33,827 nt of DNA from Sedimentisphaerales bacterium (GCA_030611315.1 JAUWPZ010000027.1:1-33827), one strand, 5' to 3'; numbered from the stretch's first letter, positions 15,801 through 24,367 are shown. The notes: a model not told the origin generated them from the sequence alone. Translations and numbers: made by a program.

Positions 15801-17012
15801 TTACACTTTCATGTCCGACATCGAGAAAATCGGTAGATACAGCGCAAGCACTACAACCAATACAATCGCGCCAATCGTTACAATCATTATCGGTTCAAGC
15901 AGGGCCGTCATAGTGGTTATCGTGGACTCGACCTTTCGTTCGTAATAGTTGCCGGTTGTCTCCAGCACATCCGATATCGAGCCGCTTTCTTCGCCGACCT
16001 GTACCATTTTGACGACCATATTCGGAAAAAAACCGACCGCGTCCATAGCTAAAGAGATGTTTGAGCCCGCCACAATATGCGCTCTGCTTTGCACAACGGC
16101 CGCTTTAATAATATCATTGTTGGTCATTCCCGAAAGGACATCGAGCACCTCAAGCACTGAAACGCCTGCCGAAAGCAAAGTCGCCATCGTCCTGCAAAAC
16201 GTTGTAACAAACCCCTGGCTGATGATTTTGCCGAACAAAGGCAGCCGCAGAACAAGTTTGCTGAAGATATAATGGCCTCCTTTGGTTTTGGCCACAAGAA
16301 CAGTGAAAACAATCAGGAAAACAATACCGCCGATGAAGAAAATAAGATTGTTTGCCAGGATGTCATAAAACGCCATAAAACCGCGGGTAAAGGCCGGCAG
16401 CTCCCCGCCTATTTGTTTGAATATAGTGCGGAAACGCGGCACGATAAATGTCATAATAAATATCACTATCAGAACAATAAAAACGAGTATAAAGATAGGA
16501 TAAGCCACCGCCCCTTTAATCTTTTTGGCTAATTTATCGCGATTATCAAAATACACCGCCAGTCTGCGCAGCGCATCGGCGAGATTGCCGCCGGTCTCGC
16601 CGGCTAAGATTATCGCACAGCAAAGTCGGTTGAAAACATTCGGAAATTCCGCAACAGACTCGGAAAAGGGCTGGCCTTTCTTCACTTTCTCCACAATTTG
16701 CTTCAAAATCCTCTGAAGCCGCAAATTCTCTATGTCTTCGGTAATGGTGTCCAGGGCCATGGTAATGGGAATTCCGCCCTCGAGCATAGTCGTCAATTGC
16801 CAGGAAAGCGCCGCCATATCTGCAGATTTGATGCGTCTTCGACGGCCTGCTCGCCGGCTTTTCCTGGCACTTTGAAGTATCTCATCAACAGAAACAGGAG
16901 TAAAGCCCTGCTCATGAAGCCAGTTGAGTACGTCATTTGAGGAAATTGCCTGTGCCAGGCCTTCCTTACGGAGCCCTGCCGAATCCCGAGCAATATACTT
17001 GTAGCTTTTCAT
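15801..17012 (-). CDS. gspF: GspF/PilC inner-membrane platform protein
   Basis: Polytopic inner-membrane protein on which the pilus is assembled by the ATPase. Start at the ATG at 17012, preceded by AGGTCC. The 403 residues match the family length. Two T2SSF domains are visible: the first at about 65-190 (LSWQLTTMLEGGIPITMALD, then VAEFPNVFNRLCCAIILAGE), the second at about 265-390 (FCRTMATLLSAGVSVLEVLD, then VKMVQVGEESGSISDVLETT). Membrane helices lie near 165-190, 215-240 and 370-395. A 180-base gap with an AT-rich repeat separates it from gspE. Confidence 0.95.
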   Translation of the reverse strand: MKSYKYIARDSAGLRKEGLAQAISSNDVLNWLHEQGFTPVSVDEILQSARKSRRAGRRRRIKSADMAALSWQLTTMLEGGIPITMALDTITEDIENLRLQRILKQIVEKVKKGQPFSESVAEFPNVFNRLCCAIILAGETGGNLADALRRLAVYFDNRDKLAKKIKGAVAYPIFILVFIVLIVIFIMTFIVPRFRTIFKQIGGELPAFTRGFMAFYDILANNLIFFIGGIVFLIVFTVLVAKTKGGHYIFSKLVLRLPLFGKIISQGFVTTFCRTMATLLSAGVSVLEVLDVLSGMTNNDIIKAAVVQSRAHIVAGSNISLAMDAVGFFPNMVVKMVQVGEESGSISDVLETTGNYYERKVESTITTMTALLEPIMIVTIGAIVLVVVLALYLPIFSMSDMKV

Positions 17013-17029
17013 TTACCGGACCTGCTTTA

Positions 17030-17099
17030 TTCGATTTACGATTTAAGTTTTTCGATTTACGATTTAAAATCGGCAATCGGAAATCGGAAATCGTCAATC
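17030..17099. repeat. AT-rich repeat between gspE and gspF
   Basis: TTCGATTTACGATTTAA occurs at 17030-17046 and 17051-17067, followed by AATCGG words repeated three times. It is related to the heptamer family at 7262-7296 and to the in-gene copy at 2773-2808. Confidence 0.9.
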
Positions 17100-17192
17100 T
17101 GTACAACATCGGCGTGAAAAAACCCTGAGTTTAGCAAAAACCCCCCATAGAGTTTGCCCTGTGAACGCTTACAGAAATTCTTTCTGTAAATG

Positions 17193-18944
17193 TTAGCCAA
17201 ATGTTACCCGGAGAACCTCCTCGGCGGTCGTTAAACCCTTCAATATATTGCTTACTCCGCTTTCAAGCAACCCGCCATATCCTTTTTGTTGCGACGCTGT
17301 TCTTATCTGGGCCTCGCTGTCACCTGCGATTATCCTCTCCCTCATGTCTTTATCGATAGCCAGGAACTCAAATATAGGCATTCTGCCAAAATAGCCCGCC
17401 CCGCCGCAGGCCTGGCAGCCTCGTCCGTGGTAAAAAACGGAGTCAATAGCCTGCTCGTAGTTAATCTTCAAACGCTTAAGAGTTTCCTCATCCAGGCTCA
17501 CTGGCTCTTTGCAGCACTCACAAATCCTTCTTACCAGCCGCTGAGCAATGATTAAATTCAGCGACGACGCCAGCAGATACCGCTCAACTCCCATATAGAC
17601 CATCCTGCTTATCGCACTGGGTGCGTCATTGGTATGAAACGTACTCAAAACCAAATGGCCGGTCAAAGACGCTTTAATCGCAATTTCGACCGTTTCCTTG
17701 TCGCGAATTTCGCCTATCAGAACTATGTCCGGGTCCTGTCTTAGAATTGCCCGCAAACACTTTGCAAAATCAAGCTGGATTTCAGGCTTGACTTGAATCT
17801 GGTTAATCCCCGCAAGGCGGTATTCGACGGGGTTCTCGACAGTTGTAATATTTTTTGTCGGGTCCTTAAGGTAATTCAAGGCCGAGTACAACGTGGTACT
17901 TTTCCCACTGCCGGTCGGTCCGGTGACTATTATTATGCCGTGGGGCTGTGACAACATGTGCTTGAACTCATCAAGAGAGCCGGACTCAAAACCAAGCTGG
18001 TCCAGGTTGAGGTCTATTGCCGATGCGTCCAGAATTCGCATCACAACTTTCTCGCCGTATATTGTTGGAATTGCCGATACGCGAACGTCTATATCTCTGC
18101 CCAAAGCCTTTATCTTGAACCGACCGTCCTGCGGCAATCTGCGCTCCGCAATATCCATCTGGGAGAGAATCTTTATCCTGGCGGTTACCGCAGCCTGCAT
18201 CCTCTTAGCCGGCGGAACCATACTCCGAAGCATGCCATCGATGCGCATCCGTACTATCGTTGATTTCTCCTGGGGCTCGATGTGAATGTCACTTGCCCTG
18301 CTTTTGACCGCCTGGCTCAGCAGCAAGTCAACAAAACGAATCACCGGCGGATTGCTCGCAGCCACTTCGCTGCCGATATCCACATCCTCGTCTTCTTCTA
18401 CGAGTATTCCATCATCTTCGTTCCCAACTTCGATTTCAACGAGGTCCCGAAGCCGTTGTTCCTCGATATCGGAGCCGTGATAAATCAAATCAATCGCCCG
18501 CTGAATCTCTCGCGGAGAACTAACCGCCGCCTTAATCTGACGCTTCATTTTCAGCGTGATTGTATCTATCGCGACAACATTAAGCGGGTCAGCCATCGCA
18601 ACGATAACTTTGTCGTCCGCCTCGCCCATGACCACAAGACAAAATCGCCTGGCAATGCTCTCAGGCAGCAGTCGAGCGATGTCCATATTTATCTTACTGA
18701 CATCACCATCGAAAGGAATGTACTCCATCGAGAGATGCTCGGCCAAAGCGCCGGTAATAGTCTCGTCATTCAATATCTTGAGTCGAAGCAGAATCTCGCC
18801 CAGTCGTCCGCCCTTCTCGCACTGTGCGTTCAGCACTTCGGTTAACTCGTCGCGGTTTATCAGCCCTTTCGAGACGAGTAATTCACCGAAAAGAAGGTCG
18901 GTCTCCGGCTTGAGGATGTTAGGGATAGCTTGTGCTGAATCCAT
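17193..18944 (-). CDS. gspE: GspE/PilB-type assembly ATPase
   Basis: Hexameric ATPase driving pilin insertion. The start at 18944 has an excellent SD (GGAGGTGAT). The 583 residues contain an N-terminal MshEN/GspE-N domain (about 15-150; LLFGELLVSKGLINRDELTE), then the secretion ATPase core: ASDIHIEPQEKSTIVRMRID (Asp box precursor), Walker A GPTGSGKSTTLYSAL near residue 345, Walker B IVLIGEIRDKET, and the His box LSTFHTNDAPSAISRM. A four-Cys zinc motif follows (CECC ... CQACGGAGY), as in GspE/PilB. The gene is first in the locus, so the main promoter probably lies just upstream. Confidence 0.96.
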   Translation of the reverse strand: MDSAQAIPNILKPETDLLFGELLVSKGLINRDELTEVLNAQCEKGGRLGEILLRLKILNDETITGALAEHLSMEYIPFDGDVSKINMDIARLLPESIARRFCLVVMGEADDKVIVAMADPLNVVAIDTITLKMKRQIKAAVSSPREIQRAIDLIYHGSDIEEQRLRDLVEIEVGNEDDGILVEEDEDVDIGSEVAASNPPVIRFVDLLLSQAVKSRASDIHIEPQEKSTIVRMRIDGMLRSMVPPAKRMQAAVTARIKILSQMDIAERRLPQDGRFKIKALGRDIDVRVSAIPTIYGEKVVMRILDASAIDLNLDQLGFESGSLDEFKHMLSQPHGIIIVTGPTGSGKSTTLYSALNYLKDPTKNITTVENPVEYRLAGINQIQVKPEIQLDFAKCLRAILRQDPDIVLIGEIRDKETVEIAIKASLTGHLVLSTFHTNDAPSAISRMVYMGVERYLLASSLNLIIAQRLVRRICECCKEPVSLDEETLKRLKINYEQAIDSVFYHGRGCQACGGAGYFGRMPIFEFLAIDKDMRERIIAGDSEAQIRTASQQKGYGGLLESGVSNILKGLTTAEEVLRVTFG

Positions 18945-19106
18945 TCTATCACCTCCACCTTGAAAAGTCGCTATCTTTCAGGTTTTGAACTCCAGAAATT
19001 ACAAATAACGGCCGTTTTGCTTGGTTAGATAAAGGACAAAAAGCCAGATGTGAAACCGGGAAGCATCACCCTTCTCTCCAAGCTACACAACTTAACATTT
19101 AATTAA

Positions 19107-19135
19107 ATTATACAATAAAAGCCTGAAAAAGCAAA
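19107..19135 (-). promoter_or_regulatory. Candidate promoter of the pilus/secretion locus
   Basis: On the minus strand a perfect TATAAT lies at 19112-19107 within an AT-rich stretch, with a weak -35 (TTTGCT) 17 bases upstream. It would start transcription about 155 bases before gspE. The -35 is poor, so confidence is low. Confidence 0.35.
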
Positions 19136-19255
19136 AGAAAAATCCCCTTTGCGTAATTTCTTCCGAGCAATAGTTATAGTGCTCACGATTGAAATTTCCC
19201 GTTTGTTCGCGGGTAAGTAACCTTAAAACAGTAATTTACAATCCTAATCGCGGGA

Positions 19256-19280
19256 ATTTATTACCCTTAAGGGTATAAAT
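19256..19280. promoter_or_regulatory. Long palindrome, possible operator
   Basis: The perfect 14-base palindrome TACCCTTAAGGGTA (19262-19275) is extended by ATTTA on the left (19256-19260, one-base bulge) and TAAAT on the right (19276-19280), giving 12-base arms. No T-run follows, so it looks like a protein-binding site more than a terminator. Confidence 0.4.
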
Positions 19281-19379
19281 GCTCAAAAGCGTTATGATCG
19301 TTAAGATTTCACTTTTTAGCACAATTTATTTAACTGCGCCGTTCTGTAGGATTTATAACGGCCTTTATGCTAAAAACTC

Positions 19380-19408
19380 TTGACGAAACAGCAAAAATAG
19401 ATGATATT
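19380..19408 (+). promoter_or_regulatory. Candidate tRNA-Leu promoter
   Basis: TTGACG at 19380-19385 and GATATT at 19403-19408 are 17 bases apart, ending 18 bases before the tRNA. Confidence 0.5.
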
Positions 19409-19426
19409 GATATTGGCCTATTAACC

Positions 19427-19510
19427 GCGGATGTGGCGGAATTGGCAGACGCGCAGGCTTCAGGTGCCTGTGGGCTTCGGCTCGTGGAGGTTCGACTCCT
19501 CTCATCCGCA
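19427..19510 (+). tRNA. tRNA-Leu (anticodon CAG)
   Basis: The acceptor stem pairs GCGGATG (19427-19433) with CATCCGC (19503-19509), with A73 discriminator at 19510. The D arm contains GGCGGAATTGGCAGACGC. The anticodon stem-loop is CAGGC-TTCAGGT-GCCTG, giving anticodon CAG (reads CUG). A long variable arm (GGGCTTCGGCTC) marks a class II tRNA, and the T loop is TTCGACT. No encoded CCA follows (AATG instead). Confidence 0.96.
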
Positions 19511-19576
19511 ATGAAGAACCCTGCGGCAAAACAGCAGGACTCAAAATCCCATACCCCAAACTTAACACTCAAAACT

Positions 19577-22500
19577 CTAAAAGGGATTAGATTCGACTAC
19601 TAACCATTCAGAATAGGCGCCCTCGTTTTGATGTAACGACTTGTCGCGTGTCATGACTTTGTAGCTGTACGGCAGGTATTGTTCTGTATACGGCCAACTA
19701 TATTGCGGGCTATCCTGCCATCCGCTGGAATGACCTCCACCTGCGCAGAAGAAGTAATATTGCACACCGCCTGGGTCGCTGGCCGCTTCAGCTTGCATTC
19801 CGTGGCGATAAGTTTGAGTCTCCTCATCGTAGTATTCAAACGGCGGCGTCTTCCATTGGCTGGGATTTGGCTCCGGCGGGGTTCTGTCGATAAAGGCCCA
19901 CGCCTCTACTGACCAGGCGCCCTTGTTCTTCGCGGGCGATCTGTCGCGCGTCCGGACCTTGTAGGTATATATAGTGTCGCCAGACAAGCCCGTGTCCACA
20001 TACGTCGGACTATTCTGCCAGCCGCTGTCGTGGAGGACGACGCCATTCTGGTCGGTGCACTCGAAAAGATACTCGACGCCGCTTTCATCATACGCGGTGG
20101 TTGCCGTCATACTAATCGAGTTCGAGTTCGAGTCAAAGGGATCCTTAATCGCATGTGGCTCATCAGCCCACGTGCTCGGGTCAGGCTCCGGAGGCGCTTT
20201 GTCGGGCGGCGTATAAGCTTGGGCGCAAATTGCGTAATCAAGGAAATTGACATCCGTGTCCAGGTTCGAATCAGCTCCCTGGCAATCATCTAACCCGTCA
20301 CATTCCCCTTCCAGCCAGTAGGAGAAAACTGCCGCAATGTCCAACATGTCCACGTCGCCGTCCAAATCACAGTCGCAGGGCACCCTTTGCATTCTATAAT
20401 GATAACCAATATCCACAATGTTGATGTCAGGCACGCCGTCGGTTCGCGTAGTATATTTGTGTAATCCTAAAGCCTCTGCCGACTCACTTCCCGCATCCAC
20501 ACATGGGCTGTTGACCATATTTCCAGCCTCAATTTGATTGAGATGGTAACCCTCGGCAAACAGCGGGTTTAATTCGATGTTGCCTTCGCCCCAGTCCAAC
20601 ATGCAGTCCCCCAGGCCTACGAATACATATTCTTCGCCGCCCTGGACGTCGCTGTAAGTGAGCATAACGGTAGCGGGCGGATTATTTAGCTCACGTGGGT
20701 CGCCTATCGCTATTTGGGCGCCATACTGCGCAGCATTATTCCACAATATGCTGTCTATAATCTCGACTGAGGCAGCATAACAGCTGATGCCGCCGCCACT
20801 GCCATCGAAATCAAGCACCTGGTTGCCTACTACTGTGCAGTTAGTCATCTTCAGTACAGCATCTACATTGCACGACAGACCTGCCCCGTCCAAACCCGTA
20901 GTATTGTCGGTGATGAGGCAATTTTTAAGCTCCTGGGTGCCTCCAGGCAGATTAGGACCGATAATAAACACTCCACCGCCGAAACCGATGGCCGAATTGC
21001 CGACCATATCAGAATTTCTGATACTCAGGGAACAGTCCAGGCAATACAATCCTCCGCCCGAGCAGTAGGTTGCCCCTTCGGCGGAATTGTCGCTTACGGC
21101 ACAGTTATTAATACTTACTTCGCTCCTGTACCAAAATGCCCCTCCTCCGTATTCGGCTGTATTATTATTCAGGCTGGAGTCAGTGAGCACAGAGTTTGTC
21201 CCGGACAGACATATTGCTCCACCATATTGGGCCGAATTATTGCCGATAGCACAGTTTACAATTACCACGTTGGTGTCCACCACATCGGTGGTCGGGTCGC
21301 CGCCGTAGATAAACCCACCATAACCATAAAGGGAATGATTATCGTTGAGGCCGCAATTATTAAGCGTCACCGCGGGACCACCGGCGTAGTATATCCCCCC
21401 TCCGTTGCCTTCTGCCGTGCTTTGCGTAATATTACAGTCGTGAAAGTCAAGTACGCTGTTGCTGTCGCAGTAGATTGCTCCGCCCTTGCCAGTTGCTGTG
21501 CTTTCTACGACATTACACTTGTTGAGGGTAAGCTCGCCGTCGCTGTCGCAGTAGATGGCCCCGCCGGCGCCCATCGCTTCACTCTGCATGACATTACAGT
21601 TGTTGAGAGTGAGCACGCCGTTGCTGCCGCAGTAGAGGCCGGCGCCGTCGGCAGTGGCTGTGTGGTGCAATATATCCACATTGCTTATTGTAGCATTACA
21701 ATCAGCACCGAAATAGATACCGCTGCCGGAGTCTCCCGTTCCATCGATAACCAAGCAGTCATCCATTGTAAGAACGCAGTTGGCATCGCAATAGACACCG
21801 GCGCCATACTTGCCGGTGCCGCCGGCAAAAGTGTTGCCGGCCAGCGCAAAAGTACAGTTCGCGTCACAATAGATGCCTGCGCCGTAGCCGGCTTCACAAC
21901 TGTTCGCATCGCCGGTAAAAGCGCCTGAGTAACCGGTGCCATAGTAAAGAGCGCCGCCGCGAGACTCACCGGCGCCGCCGGCGACGGCATTACAGTCGAT
22001 AAAAAAGCAGTCGGTCACAGTTGCTGTGCTGCCGGCGGCAATGTATATGCCCCCGCCGTAACCATTAGCGTCAGAACTGCCGGGCGTACCATCAGGCGCG
22101 TTGGGGTCGTTAGGTTCTCCTCCGGTTCCGCCGGTTCCTCCGGTTCCGCCTTCGCCGCCGAGAGCGCTACAATTGCTTATGTGACAGTTTAGAATCGTCG
22201 GACCGCTGTACGGGTCGCAGTAAATTGCGCCGCCGTAGCTGGAGCCTGCGTCGCCGCCGGGACCGCCTTCGGTCGGGGGAACACCGGGTTCGTTAGCATC
22301 GTTGGGGTCTCCCGGTTGCCCAGGCTCTCCAGGCAATCCATTTCCGCCCTTGCCGCCCTCTGCAACGCAGTTCCTTATGATGCAATTTCGAATTGTCGGG
22401 CTGCTGTCGGTGCAGTTTATTGCTCCGCCGTAGCTATTTTGGCCAGGACCTCCCTCAGTCTCCCCTCCGCCGGCATCCGGCCCGTCAACTCGAACATAAC

Positions 22501-22861
22501 CGTTCATTATTGTGAAACCATTTATGATACTGTTTGCGTCTTCCCCACTCTGTAAAATGAAAGCCCGATGTGGGTCCTCGCTGGTTCCCAGGCAGTCAAT
22601 AATTGTAGCGGCGACTATACCTTCTTCATCGGGGTCTTCACTTCTCACGGTAATGGCCTTGCCCAGAAAGTCAATATCGCAGTTGCCTTCGCCCGTGTAG
22701 GTCCCGGGATGAACGACGACGGTATCGCCATCGTTGGCAGCGTCTATGGCTTTTTGAATCGTCGGATATGGAAAGGGTACATCGCGGACCTGCAACGGTG
22801 GCCCGGAGCCGTACGCCGCCGATAGCAGGGCAACAAGATTTAACAGGATTATTTTTTTCAT
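19577..22861 (-). CDS. Secreted parallel beta-helix protein with dockerin-like domain
   Basis: The 1094-residue protein starts with a Sec signal peptide (MKKIILLNLVALLSAAYGSG). VRDVPFPYPTIQKAIDAAND, then GDTVVVHPGTYTGEG, is the usual opening of pectin-lyase-like right-handed beta-helix proteins. Then come many rungs such as GGAIYCDSDGELTLNKCNV and NSAEGATYCSGGGLYC, with Asn/Ser turns. Two Gly/Pro-rich loops (near 170-205 and 235-265) have collagen-like triplets such as GLPGEPGQPGDP. About residues 826-882 hold two DxDxDxD-type calcium repeats (CDCDLDGDVDMLDIAAVFSY; DSNLDTDVNFLDYAICAQAY), a dockerin type I-like pair. Two fibronectin-like repeats end the protein (SGWQNSPTYVDTG; SGWQDSPQYSWPY). 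The likely role is surface or secreted carbohydrate binding or adhesion; no catalytic residues were identified. Confidence 0.88.
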   Translation of the reverse strand: MKKIILLNLVALLSAAYGSGPPLQVRDVPFPYPTIQKAIDAANDGDTVVVHPGTYTGEGNCDIDFLGKAITVRSEDPDEEGIVAATIIDCLGTSEDPHRAFILQSGEDANSIINGFTIMNGYVRVDGPDAGGGETEGGPGQNSYGGAINCTDSSPTIRNCIIRNCVAEGGKGGNGLPGEPGQPGDPNDANEPGVPPTEGGPGGDAGSSYGGAIYCDPYSGPTILNCHISNCSALGGEGGTGGTGGTGGEPNDPNAPDGTPGSSDANGYGGGIYIAAGSTATVTDCFFIDCNAVAGGAGESRGGALYYGTGYSGAFTGDANSCEAGYGAGIYCDANCTFALAGNTFAGGTGKYGAGVYCDANCVLTMDDCLVIDGTGDSGSGIYFGADCNATISNVDILHHTATADGAGLYCGSNGVLTLNNCNVMQSEAMGAGGAIYCDSDGELTLNKCNVVESTATGKGGAIYCDSNSVLDFHDCNITQSTAEGNGGGIYYAGGPAVTLNNCGLNDNHSLYGYGGFIYGGDPTTDVVDTNVVIVNCAIGNNSAQYGGAICLSGTNSVLTDSSLNNNTAEYGGGAFWYRSEVSINNCAVSDNSAEGATYCSGGGLYCLDCSLSIRNSDMVGNSAIGFGGGVFIIGPNLPGGTQELKNCLITDNTTGLDGAGLSCNVDAVLKMTNCTVVGNQVLDFDGSGGGISCYAASVEIIDSILWNNAAQYGAQIAIGDPRELNNPPATVMLTYSDVQGGEEYVFVGLGDCMLDWGEGNIELNPLFAEGYHLNQIEAGNMVNSPCVDAGSESAEALGLHKYTTRTDGVPDINIVDIGYHYRMQRVPCDCDLDGDVDMLDIAAVFSYWLEGECDGLDDCQGADSNLDTDVNFLDYAICAQAYTPPDKAPPEPDPSTWADEPHAIKDPFDSNSNSISMTATTAYDESGVEYLFECTDQNGVVLHDSGWQNSPTYVDTGLSGDTIYTYKVRTRDRSPAKNKGAWSVEAWAFIDRTPPEPNPSQWKTPPFEYYDEETQTYRHGMQAEAASDPGGVQYYFFCAGGGHSSGWQDSPQYSWPYTEQYLPYSYKVMTRDKSLHQNEGAYSEWLVVESNPF

Positions 22862-22883
22862 TACCCGTTTCTCACAACTGACG

Positions 22884-22912
22884 AATATACCAAATCACAA
22901 CATCAAAAGCAA
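22884..22912 (-). promoter_or_regulatory. Candidate promoter of the beta-helix gene
   Basis: On the minus strand TATATT (22889-22884) is 17 bases from TTGCTT (22912-22907). The expected start point is roughly 15 bases before the ATG, leaving a short leader. Confidence 0.35.
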
Positions 22913-23103
22913 CAAGAATTCCAAGAATTTGGTGGTTTGACCGGCACAAATGGAATAATACCTAAAATTGATGATTGATAGTAGCATTTGTGCGGTCTTT
23001 AACGGAATTTTAACATTTTTTCCCATACACGCCGCATTGTAACATTCTTGATGCTTCCGATACACAGTAGCGCCAAATTTATCCCAATATGGAAATCTCG
23101 ACT

Positions 23104-23274
23104 AAATAACTCAAACTGACCGGTTCACGCTGTCATCCCTGCGGAAGCAGGGAACCAGTAACGTAGCGGTCGAGTGGATTCCCGCTTTCGCGGGAATGAC
23201 AAGTTATTTTATCTTACTGTTAGATAAGGACTTATGGTGATATCTTATGAAAAAACGGTCAGTTTGAGTAAATA
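23104..23274. mobile_element. MITE-like element with terminal inverted repeats and target duplication
   Basis: ACTCAAACTGACCG at 23109-23122 is exactly inverted at 23256-23269, giving a 161-bp unit. The bases just outside are AAATA on both sides (23104-23108 and 23270-23274), a 5-bp direct repeat expected of transposition. There is no room for a transposase, so it would need one in trans. Its outer nine bases match the sequence at the end of the IS4-type transposase gene at 750-758. Confidence 0.75.
23131..23201. repeat. REPIN-like pair of inverted REP hairpins inside the element
   Basis: TGTCATCCC at 23131-23139 and GGGAATGACA at 23192-23201 are inverted. Each side is itself a hairpin: CCCTGC-GGAA-GCAGGG on the left and ATTCCCGC-TTTC-GCGGGAAT on the right. 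This GTCATTCCCGC-type palindrome is widespread in bacteria. Confidence 0.8.
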
Positions 23275-23468
23275 ACACTATCCCCCCGCCCTATCCTCCC
23301 CGAAAACACGGACTTTTAGCCCTACATCCACGAAATCTTCGACTATTTAACGGAAATCGTACTAACAGACCGATATTTAATTTAGTCGTTAGTATTTAGT
23401 TTTGGCTTCTGCCGCCGGATACTGTTGCCTGCGAGCTTTGTCCGGTACCGGCGGTAATATGAGGTATT

Positions 23469-24275
23469 ATGCTTGAAGTTCTGCTGAATTTCGAACAGGC
23501 CGCGGCACGATTGAACCCTATAGTCTTGGTCGGCCTGGGGCTAACGGCAGTTCTGACAGGACTGTTTGTCTGGCTCGGCGGGCTGGGAATGAGAAAAATA
23601 CTCGTGGCGGTTACGGGCGCAGTCAGCGGCGGCGTTTGTGGTTTCCTCGTAATCGACCACAATATTATCGCAGCAATAGCCCTGGCAGCAGTGGCGGCTG
23701 TCATCGCTGTAATATTTGAAAGGCTGTTTATCGCAATACTGGCGGCGGCATTAGCGGCTGTTCTTGGATTTGTGGTTTTGGCCACGCTGTACAACAACAA
23801 GGAGAATGCTGCAATCCCGACAAATCAGAACAAAATACCGGCTCAAGGTGAAACTCTCGACCTCGGCCAAAGTATCGAATTAGCCAAAGCCTACATATTT
23901 GAAATCAGCAGCAGGATAAAACAAATCTGCCGGGAGATGCCGGGGCACTGCTGGGGGATACTAATCATCCTGGTGATGTTCTTTACGTTAACAGGCTTTA
24001 CACTGGGGCGTCTGACCTTGGCCTTTTGTTGTGCAGCCCTCGGTACAACACTTATTTTTGCCGGGATGATTTTGCTTTTATTGTTCAAAGGCAGTACGCC
24101 AATCAGCAAAATTTATAACAAACCGTCATTCTATGGTATTTTTCTCGGAGCAATGATAGTTTTGGGCACGATCGAGCAGTTGTTTATCTGCCGAAGCAAA
24201 AAGAAACAATCCATAAGAAAAAAAACCTCCGCCGACCAAAGGCAGAGTTCAAGGCACAACTGGCGGTCCACATAA
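23469..24275 (+). CDS. Polytopic membrane protein of unknown function
   Basis: The 268-residue protein starts at an ATG preceded by GAGG. It has seven or so hydrophobic helices, for example near residues 19-40, 44-64, 66-84, 90-110, 155-178, 180-205 and 215-235. Gly-rich helices such as KILVAVTGAVSGGVCGFLVI recall TM7SF3/DUF4203-type proteins, but this is a weak impression. A charged loop (about 112-150) separates the two helix groups, and the tail is basic (RSKKKQSIRKK). It precedes a second membrane protein of similar style by 92 bases, so the two may form an operon and a complex. Confidence 0.7.
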   Translation: MLEVLLNFEQAAARLNPIVLVGLGLTAVLTGLFVWLGGLGMRKILVAVTGAVSGGVCGFLVIDHNIIAAIALAAVAAVIAVIFERLFIAILAAALAAVLGFVVLATLYNNKENAAIPTNQNKIPAQGETLDLGQSIELAKAYIFEISSRIKQICREMPGHCWGILIILVMFFTLTGFTLGRLTLAFCCAALGTTLIFAGMILLLLFKGSTPISKIYNKPSFYGIFLGAMIVLGTIEQLFICRSKKKQSIRKKTSADQRQSSRHNWRST

Positions 24276-24367
24276 CGCCTCCGCATTTGTACGGAGAGAT
24301 TTGATAAGAAAAGGATTAAACCCAATTCATCGGGAATACACAAAACGTAAAATTAAGGGGAAAAACA

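Larger units (their letters stand above)
18945..19426. other. Gene-free stretch between gspE and tRNA-Leu
   Basis: About 480 bases without a gene. It holds a candidate minus-strand promoter (19107-19135), a long palindrome (19256-19280) and a plus-strand promoter for the tRNA (19380-19408), each listed separately. Confidence 0.7.
22862..23468. other. Gene-free stretch carrying a small mobile element
   Basis: About 600 bases with no supported gene. The central part is the element at 23104-23274. The right part (23275-23468) leads into the membrane-protein gene, with GAGG four bases before its ATG. Confidence 0.7.

Noticed and set aside
19367-19603. 78-codon plus-strand frame
   Set aside because: It runs through the tRNA-Leu gene, so it is not a protein gene.
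21227-21928. 233-codon plus-strand frame with Val/Ala repeats
   Set aside because: It mirrors the repeated rungs of the beta-helix protein and has no start signal.
20400-22400. Regularly spaced repeats that might suggest a CRISPR array
   Set aside because: The repeats are imperfect, in frame, and match beta-helix rungs; spacers and exact direct repeats are missing. No CRISPR array or cas gene was seen in the window.
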